Shown here: positions 8,863-15,298 of the stretch, piece after piece
Numbering within the stretch: the first letter of the stretch is position 1
Layout of the letters: every line of letters begins with the position of its first letter
Program-made: the position numbers and the translations under genes
The notes under the pieces: generated by a model
What the model was told of the DNA's origin: nothing
The model's database searches: none
The model's input: the letters and a program-made list of their open reading frames with translations, nothing else
DNA from: JAIOPA01 sp964655175
GTDB lineage: Bacteria; Eisenbacteria; RBG-16-71-46
Assembly (NCBI GenBank): GCA_964655175.1
Contig: CAZZLY010000025.1
Location: forward strand, 1 to 36,751
Length of the DNA stretch: 36,751 bases
Reading direction: 5' to 3'

Positions 8863-10019
8863 GCGTGCTCACCCGGCGTCACGCGAGCCCCGCGACACGG
8901 CTTCGCTACCAACGGCCGCAGCTCCCGCCGCTGTCGGCGGTGGCGCGTTATTACGCGATGTCGGAGGCCGCGCACTGGTACTCCAACGGTGGTCCGTGTC
9001 ACGAGCTGCTCGTGCAGCGGCTCGAGGCGCGCATGGCCAACGGGGCGCTGGCGTTGCCCGTGGCCAACGCCACGCTGGGGCTCATGGTGGCGCTCGCCGC
9101 GGTGACGCAGGACGCCTCACCGGTGCGCGACCTCATCGTGACGCCGTCCTACACGTTCGCCGCCGCGGTGGCCGCGATCCGCTGGACCGGACGGCAACCG
9201 CTCATGGTGGACGTGCATCCCGATCACTGGCAGCTCGACGCGAGTGCGCTCGAGCGCGCACTCGAGCGTCACGGTCGTCGCATCGCGGCGGTGCTCGCCA
9301 CCTCGACGTTCGGCACACCCGCGCCCGCCGCGACGCGCGAACGCTGGCGTGCGGCGTGTGCGGCCGCCGACGTCCCGCTGGTCGTGGATTCGGCCGCGGC
9401 GTTCGGAGCCACGCTCGAGGACGGCGGTTGGCTCGGCACGCAGGGGGACGTCGAGGTGTTCTCGTTCCACGCCACCAAGCCGTTCGCCACCGGTGAGGGC
9501 GGGTTGGTGACGACGCGTTCACCCGAGCAGCGTGAGCGCATGGCGCGTCTGGTGAACTTCGGGTTCGACGCCTCGCGCACCGTGGTCGAGTCCATGGGGA
9601 TGAACGCCAAGTTGTCCGAACTGCAGTGCGCCATGTCGCTCGCCGCACTCGATGGATTCGACGACGTGCTGCGCGCGCGACGCGCGCGCGCCGAACAACT
9701 GCGCGCGCAGCTCGAGCCGCTCGGCTACGTGTTCCAGGATGGCAGCGTGCACGGGACGTGGCAGTCGGTGCCCGTGCTGGCGCCCGATGCGGCCACGCGC
9801 GAGGCGGTGCGCGCCCGCGCGGCGGCGGCCGACGTCGAGGTGCGCGCGTACTTCGAGACCCCGCTGCACGCGCATCCGCCGTACCACGACGATCCCCGAG
9901 CCGACGCGCTGACCGTCACCGACGATCTCGCGTCGCGGTGCCTGTCGCTGCCGATGGCGAACGACCTGACCCCGCACGAGATCGCGCGCATCGTGGACGT
10001 CGCGCGATCCGAGGAGTGA
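8859..10019 (+). CDS. DegT/DnrJ/EryC1/StrS family PLP aminotransferase
   Basis: 386 residues, normal length for the family. The enzyme moves an amino group from glutamate onto a nucleotide-linked keto-sugar. PLP landmarks: ANATLGLMVAL (cofactor phosphate loop), TPSYTFAAAVAAI (substrate-binding), VDSAAAFGA (Asp to the pyridine nitrogen) and FSFHATKPFATGEGG with the Schiff-base Lys207. NAKLSELQCAMSL is the family's conserved dimer and active-site segment. It is coupled by a 4-nt overlap to the formyltransferase upstream, which supports an amino-sugar followed by N-formyl pathway. No dehydratase or nucleotidyltransferase for the precursor sugar is in the window. Confidence 0.9.
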   Translation: MSVLTRRHASPATRLRYQRPQLPPLSAVARYYAMSEAAHWYSNGGPCHELLVQRLEARMANGALALPVANATLGLMVALAAVTQDASPVRDLIVTPSYTFAAAVAAIRWTGRQPLMVDVHPDHWQLDASALERALERHGRRIAAVLATSTFGTPAPAATRERWRAACAAADVPLVVDSAAAFGATLEDGGWLGTQGDVEVFSFHATKPFATGEGGLVTTRSPEQRERMARLVNFGFDASRTVVESMGMNAKLSELQCAMSLAALDGFDDVLRARRARAEQLRAQLEPLGYVFQDGSVHGTWQSVPVLAPDAATREAVRARAAAADVEVRAYFETPLHAHPPYHDDPRADALTVTDDLASRCLSLPMANDLTPHEIARIVDVARSEE

Positions 10020-10021
10020 GC

Positions 10022-11359
10022 ATGGCCCTGCGTGACGGCTTGACGGCGGTGGTGCTCGCGGACGCGGTGGTGGAGTCCGCGAGGTCGAGTGCGCTCGACG
10101 CGCGGGCGTTCGCCGAGCGCGTCATCATCGCCGAACGCGACCCGGCGACCGCGCGACGCCTCGCGGCCGAGCCCCTGCCGGCGGACGTCACGGTCGAATG
10201 CTGCGATTGGAACGACGGCGACGCCGCGGCGCGATTGCTGCAACAGGTGGACACGCCGTGGGCGTTGTTCCTGGGTGCGGGCGAGGGCGTCGAGACGACC
10301 GATCGCGCCGCACTCGAGCGGGAATGGCGCGCGCTCGTCCCCGGCCCGGTCGAGGTGCGCGTCGGCGAGCGACGCGAGACGCGTCTGCATCCCCCGGTCG
10401 CGCAGGCCCTCGCCGCGGTCGGTGGCCCGGCCGAGGTCACGCTGTCGCATCTGCGCGTGCGCCCGCTCGCGGACGCCACGACGGGTGGCCACGCCCTCGT
10501 GTCCGCACCGGCGAGTGCGGGCGGCAGCGACGTCGTGTTCGCCGCCGAACTACCGGCCGCGCTGCGCTCGCCCGCGCGGCTGCGCGGTGCCCTGCGTGGC
10601 GACGACCTCGACGCGCTCGAACGACTCGTGACCGTGCTCGACGCGCACGAGGAACGTCGCCTTCTCGATCGTGTGCGTGGCGGACGCGACGTGTGCTGGA
10701 CCGATGAGGGCGAGGCCGAACCGCTCGTGACCATCCGCATCGCGACCTACCACCGCCCGCAGCACATCGGTGCCGCCATCGAATCGTGTCTCGCGCAGAC
10801 CCACGCACGCGTCGAGGTGCTCGTGGTGGGTGACCGGTGCAGCGAGGACACGGCGCGCGTCGTGCGCGGCTTCCACGACCCGCGGCTGCGATTCGTGAAC
10901 CTGCCCTCGCGCGGGCTGTACCCGGACGAACCCATGGCGCGCTGGCGCGTCGCCGGCGTGTGGCCCGCGAACGCGGCGCTCATGCTGGGCGAGGGGTCGT
11001 GGATCACCGCCTGCGACGACGACGACGTGTTCACCCCCGACCACGTCGAGGTGCTGCTGCGCGAGGCGCGCGCGCGTCGTCTCGAGATGGTGTGGTCGAA
11101 AGCCCACATGGAGGTCGCCCCCGGACGGTGGGAGACCGTCGGCGAGGAGCCGCTCGCCGAGGGGCGCGTCACCCAGGGCTCGGTGCTCTACTCCATGGGG
11201 CTGCGCTTCCTGCGCATGTCGAACACCTGCTGGCGTCGCGAGCAGCCCGCGGACTGGAACCTGTGGTCGCGTATGCGCGCGATCGGGGTGCGCATGGGGT
11301 TCGTGGACCACGTCACGTACACGCACCACCTCGAGACGCATCAGCGGGAGCGCCGCTGA
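10022..11359 (+). CDS. Family 2 glycosyltransferase with novel N-terminal region
   Basis: 445 residues. The C-terminal half is a clear GT2 domain: TIRIATYHRPQHIGAAIESC, VEVLVVGDRCSEDT, and WITACDDDDVFTPDH as the acidic metal-binding stretch. The first 230 residues look like a degenerate second GT-A domain (GLTAVVLADAV, WALFLGAGEGV) without a clear acidic motif. The start is 2 nt after the DegT stop, with GAGGAG inside the DegT end as Shine-Dalgarno. It is the last gene of the five-gene glycan operon and presumably transfers the modified amino sugar. Confidence 0.85.
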   Translation: MALRDGLTAVVLADAVVESARSSALDARAFAERVIIAERDPATARRLAAEPLPADVTVECCDWNDGDAAARLLQQVDTPWALFLGAGEGVETTDRAALEREWRALVPGPVEVRVGERRETRLHPPVAQALAAVGGPAEVTLSHLRVRPLADATTGGHALVSAPASAGGSDVVFAAELPAALRSPARLRGALRGDDLDALERLVTVLDAHEERRLLDRVRGGRDVCWTDEGEAEPLVTIRIATYHRPQHIGAAIESCLAQTHARVEVLVVGDRCSEDTARVVRGFHDPRLRFVNLPSRGLYPDEPMARWRVAGVWPANAALMLGEGSWITACDDDDVFTPDHVEVLLREARARRLEMVWSKAHMEVAPGRWETVGEEPLAEGRVTQGSVLYSMGLRFLRMSNTCWRREQPADWNLWSRMRAIGVRMGFVDHVTYTHHLETHQRERR

Positions 11360-11368
11360 CGTGCGCGG

Positions 11369-11399
11369 TTGGCACGAGCACGGGTCCGACGCGTACGCT
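11369..11399 (+). promoter_or_regulatory. Possible sigma70-type promoter before the amidohydrolase gene
   Basis: TTGGCA (11369-11374) and TACGCT (11394-11399) are 19 nt apart, longer than ideal. It lies in the 129-bp gap after the glycan operon and about 90 nt before the GTG start, so a separate transcript for the next gene is plausible. Confidence 0.25.
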
Positions 11400-11488
11400 G
11401 CGGGGGGATCGTCCCGCGGCGCGGACGTCGTGCGCGCGGGACTCGACTCGGGCACGACGGCGCGCAGGCGCCGTGACGGAGGTGCGAG

Positions 11489-13309
11489 GTGAGAGGGACG
11501 TCGTTGCGTCGCCGCGCGATCGGCGCGGTGATCCTGCTGTGGGTGGTGTCGGTGATCGCGCCCGCGCGCGTCATGGCCGACACCGCCGGCGATCTCATGG
11601 CGGCACGCACGCTGTTCCGCATCAACCTCGACGCCATCGAGCGCCGGGATCGCGCGACCTACCTCAATTGTTACCTGCAGGCCCCCACGCTCGCGGTCGC
11701 GGGCGCGCAGGGTTTCACGCTCGGCTTCGAGCCGTTCGCCAAGGCCGCGGGTGAGGGCTGGCCCGATCACTTCGAGGCGCTCGACCTGCATCTGGCGCCG
11801 GTGCGCAGCGGTGTCGTGTACGGCAGCTATCGCTATCGCGTGCGCTACGGCGCGCAGGAGCAGAGCGGCGTCTCCGAGCGCATCTTCCTCGACACGCCGC
11901 AGGGTTGGCGCATCGCCATGACCTCGGCGTTCGCCGCGGGTCCCGGCGTGCCCGCGCCGCCGCGCGCGGTGGTCGGCGGGACGCTGCTCGACGGCACCGG
12001 ACGAGCCGCGATCGAGGACGCCGTCGTGCTCCTCCGTGACGGCCGCATCGAGGCCGTGGGCTCGCGCGCCACGATCGGGCTGCCCGCGGGTTACGACACG
12101 CTCGATGCGCACGGTCGCTTCATCGTGCCGGGCCTGCTCGACACGCACGTCCACTATTCGCAGAGCGGCTGGCTCGACGGTCGTCCCGACGCGCTCGACC
12201 TGCGCGCGCGCTATCCCTACGAGGACGCCGCGCGGCGCCTGCGCGAGCACCCCGAGGTGTTCCATCGCGCGTATCTCGCCTCGGGCGTGACGGGCGTGTT
12301 CGACGTGGGCGGCTATCCGTGGACGGTGGACGTGGCGCATCGCAGCGAGGCCGACACCGAGGCTCCGCACATGGTCGCGGCCGGGCCGCTGCTCACCACG
12401 TTCGAGTTCTGGCTCAACCTGCCCGGCGAGCGACAGTTCGTGTTCATGCGCGACAGCGCGGCCACGATCGAGGGCGTGCGCTATCTCAAGTCGATCGGCG
12501 CACAGGCCGTGAAGGTGTGGTTCATCGTGCGGCCCGGTAGCGACTTCGACGCCATGTCACGCATGGTCATGCTCGCGGGTGCCGAAGCCACGCGCCTGCG
12601 CCTGCCGCTCATCGTGCACGCGACGGGATTGCGCGAGGCCAAGGTCGCGCTGCGCGCCGGCGCCAAGTTGCTCGTGCACAGCGTGCAGGACCGGCCGCTC
12701 GACGTGGAGTTCCTGGCGCTCGCCAAGGCCACCAACGTCTTCTACTGCCCGACGCTCGAGGTCACCGACGGCTACGCCGCGATCCCGCAGGCCGCACGCA
12801 CGGGCATCGCCCCGCGCCTCGACGATCCCCTGGGTGCGGTGGACTCGCTCACGCGCGCGCGGGTCGCGAGCACGGCCACCGAGGCGCGCCGCGTGCTGGG
12901 GTCGCAGCCGCCGTCGCCGGATTCGCTGTACGCGCGCCTGCGCCGCCAGATGGTGGACAACCTGGTGATCGCCCGCCGCAGCGGCATCACCGTGGTCACC
13001 GGCACCGACGCGGGCAACCCGCTCACGCCGCACGGTGCCGCCATCTTCGCCGAGATGGAGGCCATGCAGCGCGCCGGCATGAAGCCCATGGACGTGCTGC
13101 TCGCCACCACGCGTGACGCCGCGCGCGCCATGGGACGCGCCGCCGATCTGGGCACGATCGAGAAGGGCAAGTCCGCGGACCTGCTCATCCTGTCCGCCGA
13201 TCCGCGGGAGGACGTGGCGCACCTGCGCCGTCTGGAGTGGGTCGTGCGCTCGGGCGTGGCGCGCAGCGGCGCCGAACTGCGCGCGGCGGTGGCGAAGTCC
13301 CGCTGGTGA
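11489..13309 (+). CDS. Secreted amidohydrolase with N-terminal NTF2-like domain
   Basis: 606 residues from a GTG start with GGAGG 6 nt upstream. A signal peptide (basic RRR, then AIGAVILLWVVSVIAPARVMA) directs export. Residues about 31-150 resemble an NTF2/SnoaL-like fold, ending in the typical GWRIAMTSAF strand. The amidohydrolase follows: GGTLLDGTG, VPGLLDTHVHYS (metal His220 and His222), QAVKVWFIV (candidate bridging Lys), LIVHATG and KLLVHSVQD (metal His residues), GTDAGNPLTPHG (catalytic Asp), then GTIEKGKSADLLIL of the composite beta-sandwich. The family includes imidazolonepropionase- and prolidase-like hydrolases; the substrate is unknown. The NTF2-like fusion is uncommon and may help dimerisation or substrate capture. 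Confidence 0.85.
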   Translation: MRGTSLRRRAIGAVILLWVVSVIAPARVMADTAGDLMAARTLFRINLDAIERRDRATYLNCYLQAPTLAVAGAQGFTLGFEPFAKAAGEGWPDHFEALDLHLAPVRSGVVYGSYRYRVRYGAQEQSGVSERIFLDTPQGWRIAMTSAFAAGPGVPAPPRAVVGGTLLDGTGRAAIEDAVVLLRDGRIEAVGSRATIGLPAGYDTLDAHGRFIVPGLLDTHVHYSQSGWLDGRPDALDLRARYPYEDAARRLREHPEVFHRAYLASGVTGVFDVGGYPWTVDVAHRSEADTEAPHMVAAGPLLTTFEFWLNLPGERQFVFMRDSAATIEGVRYLKSIGAQAVKVWFIVRPGSDFDAMSRMVMLAGAEATRLRLPLIVHATGLREAKVALRAGAKLLVHSVQDRPLDVEFLALAKATNVFYCPTLEVTDGYAAIPQAARTGIAPRLDDPLGAVDSLTRARVASTATEARRVLGSQPPSPDSLYARLRRQMVDNLVIARRSGITVVTGTDAGNPLTPHGAAIFAEMEAMQRAGMKPMDVLLATTRDAARAMGRAADLGTIEKGKSADLLILSADPREDVAHLRRLEWVVRSGVARSGAELRAAVAKSRW

Positions 13310-13372
13310 CCGGTCGCGACCGGGCCCTGCGAGGCCGAACGAGGGTGCGACCCACGGGTCGCACCCTCGTTC
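13310..13372 (+). terminator. Palindrome plus 16-bp perfect hairpin terminator
   Basis: CCGGTCGCGACCGG (13310-13323) directly follows the stop codon. A perfect 16-bp stem (13337-13352 with 13357-13372, starting GAACGAGGG) with a CACG loop comes next. The following bases are CGTGACC, so there is no U-tract. Confidence 0.7.
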
Positions 13373-13436
13373 CGTGACCGCCCCCGCCGCACGCGTGGGC
13401 TCGTGACGCGCGGATCCGCCCGCGGGCCGTCGACGC

Positions 13437-13465
13437 TGGACTCCGCGCCGGGGCTGCGGCACACT
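13437..13465 (+). promoter_or_regulatory. Weak candidate promoter for efp
   Basis: TGGACT (13437-13442), 17 nt, CACACT (13460-13465). The spacing is ideal and the hexamers are moderate matches. It would give a leader of about 118 nt before the GTG at 13590. Confidence 0.3.
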
Positions 13466-13589
13466 CCGCGACCGCATTGCGCGGGGGAGGCCCGGGTCAC
13501 GGGCGTCCCGCCGCCGGTCCGGCCACGCGCCGCGACCCCGGAGCGCGCCCGCACGCCCGCAACCACCCCCGGAACCACAGGAGTCCGTC

Positions 13590-14147
13590 GTGATCGTCGC
13601 GACCGATCTCAGAGTCGGCAATCTGGTCATCTACAACGGCAAGCCGCATCGCGTGGCGTCGATGATGCACCGCACCCCCGGCAACCTGCGCGGCTTCGTG
13701 CAGGCCAAGCTCGTCAACATCGAGACCGGCTCCAACCAGGAGATCCGGTTCGCGACCGACGACAAGCTGGAGCGCGCGGTCCTCGACGAGCACAAGCTGC
13801 AGTTCAGCTACAAGGCCGGTGACGACTTCCACTTCATGAACACCGAGTCCTACGAGATGGTCGAGCTCTCGAAGGACGTGCTCGGCGAGAACACCGGTTA
13901 CCTCATCGAGGGCATGGTGATCTCGGCGCAGTACTTCGAGGGCCGCGTCGTCGGCATCGATCCGCCGATGTTCGTGATGCTCAAGGTCACCGAGACCACG
14001 CCCAACATCAAGGGCGCGGCGGTCCAGAACACCTCCAAGCCCGCGATCCTCGAGACCGGTCTCGAGATCAAGGTGCCGCCCTACATCGAAGAGGGCGACA
14101 CGGTGAAGCTGGACACCCGCACGGGTGCGTTCGTCGAGCGCGTCTGA
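13590..14147 (+). CDS. efp: Elongation factor P
   Basis: 185 residues, full length with all three beta-barrel domains. EF-P binds between the ribosomal P and E sites and rescues stalls at proline runs. Family landmarks: HFMNTESYEMVEL, GIDPPMFVMLKVTET and the C-terminal KVPPYIEEGDTVKLDTRTGAFVERV pattern. The GTG start has AGGAG 6 nt upstream. The loop that carries Lys34 in E. coli reads HRTPGNLRGFVQ here, placing Asn32 at the tip, so neither EpmA-type lysylation of Lys nor EarP-type rhamnosylation of Arg at that position is expected. No EF-P modification gene is nearby. The HD gene starts 27 nt downstream and is probably co-transcribed. Confidence 0.96.
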   Translation: MIVATDLRVGNLVIYNGKPHRVASMMHRTPGNLRGFVQAKLVNIETGSNQEIRFATDDKLERAVLDEHKLQFSYKAGDDFHFMNTESYEMVELSKDVLGENTGYLIEGMVISAQYFEGRVVGIDPPMFVMLKVTETTPNIKGAAVQNTSKPAILETGLEIKVPPYIEEGDTVKLDTRTGAFVERV

Positions 14148-14174
14148 CGCGCCGACCCGTCGTCGCGAGCAGGC

Positions 14175-14852
14175 ATGAGCACACTCCGTGACCTGCTCGC
14201 GACCGACGCGGCCCTCGCCACGCTGCTGAGCGAGGCCCGCGCGCGTGACGCCGCCGCGGCCACGCGCGACCTGACCCACGACGTCGCACACGCCCTGCGC
14301 GTGGCGCACTGGACGCTGGTGCTGGGCGGCGAGGCGATCGATCCGCGCGAGGCGGTGGCGGCCGCGCTGCTGCACGACGCGGTCAACCCGCCCAAGGATT
14401 CGCCCGAGCGAGCCTTCGCGAGCACGCGCAGCGCCGAACTCGCGCAGGCGCGCCTGCCCGCGCTGGGCTTCGCGCCCGAAGCGGTCGCGCGGATCGCGGA
14501 CGCCATCCGCGATCACAGCTTCTCGCGTGGGGCCGTGCCCACGACCCCGCTCGGGTGCGCGCTCCAGGATGCCGATCGCCTCGAGGCGCTGGGCGCGATC
14601 GGGCTCTTGCGCTGCGTCTCGACCGGCGTGCGCATGGGTGGGGAGTGGTTCCACGGTGACGATCCGTGGGCACAGGCGCGTCCACTCGACGACGCGCGCT
14701 ACTCGGTGGACCACTTCTTCACCAAGCTCCTGCGCCTGCCCGCGACCATGTGCACCCCCGCCGGCCGCGCCGAGGCCGAGCGCCGCGCCGCGTTCCTGCG
14801 CGGCGTCCTCGAGCAGCTGGGCGACGAGCTGGGGAACCCGCCGCCGCGCTGA
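14175..14852 (+). CDS. HD-domain metal-dependent phosphohydrolase
   Basis: 225 residues of the YedJ-like HD family. The metal site is complete: THDVAHALRVAHW (first His), AALLHDAVNPP (His-Asp pair), AIRDHSFSRG and LQDADRLEALGAIGLLR (distal Asp). ARYSVDHFFTKLLRL and MCTPAGRAEAERRAAFL also match the family's C-terminal helices. Such enzymes hydrolyse phosphate esters, often nucleotides; the substrate is unknown. It follows efp by 27 nt. No strong Shine-Dalgarno precedes the ATG (GAGCAGGC is the nearest purine-rich run). Confidence 0.85.
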   Translation: MSTLRDLLATDAALATLLSEARARDAAAATRDLTHDVAHALRVAHWTLVLGGEAIDPREAVAAALLHDAVNPPKDSPERAFASTRSAELAQARLPALGFAPEAVARIADAIRDHSFSRGAVPTTPLGCALQDADRLEALGAIGLLRCVSTGVRMGGEWFHGDDPWAQARPLDDARYSVDHFFTKLLRLPATMCTPAGRAEAERRAAFLRGVLEQLGDELGNPPPR

Positions 14853-14899
14853 GGCCGGACGGTGCGGCTCCGGCCCACCGGGTCCCGAGCGCCTCAAAC

Positions 14900-14918
14900 G
14901 GCCGACCGAGCGTCGGCC
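14900..14918 (+). terminator. Short hairpin after the HD-domain gene
   Basis: GGCCGAC (14900-14906) pairs with GTCGGCC (14912-14918) around CGAGC. No U-tract. It is the likely 3' structure of the efp-HD transcript. Confidence 0.4.
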
Positions 14919-15044
14919 ACGCCACCCCCGTGCCGGCCGCGGTCCTTGATTAGGGGAGTGGGCGCGGCCCCGGCGGGGCCTCGGGTGATTGGGGTTGCCG
15001 GAATCACTTCGATTCCCAAACCCCTGTCGCCCGACGATCCAGAG

Positions 15045-15060
15045 GGGGCTCACGCCCCCC
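15045..15060. repeat. GC hairpin element, second copy
   Basis: GGGGCTCACGCCCCCC matches 6464-6479 except for one A/G change in the loop. With G15044 it forms a 6-bp GGGGGC/GCCCCC stem around TCAC. Confidence 0.4.
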
Positions 15061-15080
15061 CGGGGTGGCCCCAGGGCGCC

Positions 15081-15096
15081 CCTCGAGGCCTCGAGG
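15081..15096. promoter_or_regulatory. 16-bp perfect palindrome
   Basis: CCTCGAGGCCTCGAGG reads identically on both strands and is built from two CCTCGAGG palindromes. It lies about 90-110 bp upstream of the candidate -10 elements, so it may be an activator site. Confidence 0.35.
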
Positions 15097-15169
15097 ATAC
15101 GCATCACCTGACCCGGTCCGAGGCCGTTTCGAGACCCGAAACTCACGCGATGACAACGGCATGCAGGTG

Positions 15170-15220
15170 TTGGAATTCCCCGTTTAGTGATTGCAATTCA
15201 GGGCTTTACAATTCTATGTT
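15170..15220 (+). promoter_or_regulatory. Promoter region of the first secreted-protein gene
   Basis: Overlapping sigma70-type candidates occur in an AT-rich patch. TTGCAA (15191-15196), 18 nt, TATGTT (15215-15220) is the best spaced. TTGGAA (15170-15175), 16 nt, TGCAAT (15192-15197) is second. TACAAT at 15207-15212 is the best single -10 hexamer. A start near 15227 would leave a leader of about 70 nt holding the terminator. Confidence 0.45.
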
Positions 15221-15249
15221 CTCCTGTGAAGTCGCCATATTCCCCCACC

Positions 15250-15282
15250 GCTGGGTTGCCCCCCGCAGCCCGGCAGTTTTTT
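15250..15282 (+). terminator. Intrinsic terminator inside the 5' leader (attenuator candidate)
   Basis: GCTGGGTTGC (15250-15259) pairs along all 10 positions with GCAGCCCGGC (15265-15274), including two G-U pairs, around a C5 loop. AG and then six T (15277-15282) follow. It ends 16 nt before the ATG at 15299 and just before the GAGG Shine-Dalgarno at 15288-15291. It is the only stem with a real U-tract that I find in the window. Confidence 0.75.
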
Positions 15283-15298
15283 CCCCGTGAGGCGCTCC

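Larger units (their letters stand above)
14853..15298 (+). promoter_or_regulatory. 446-bp non-coding control region upstream of the secreted-protein pair
   Basis: No gene is visible. The region is rich in structure: a 7-bp hairpin at 14900-14918, an imperfect inverted repeat at 14991-15024 (GGGGTT/AACCCC enclosing GGAATC/GATTCC), the hairpin copy at 15044-15060, a 16-bp palindrome at 15081-15096, a GTTTCG/CGAAAC hairpin at 15126-15142, an AT-rich promoter patch at about 15170-15220, and an intrinsic terminator at 15250-15282. This is the most AT-rich non-coding stretch I see in the window. Confidence 0.7.

Noticed and set aside
11369..11383. TTGGCACGAG as a second sigma54 promoter
   Set aside because: The GC dinucleotide is not at the required 10-nt gap (GG is found there), so only a weak sigma70 reading remains.
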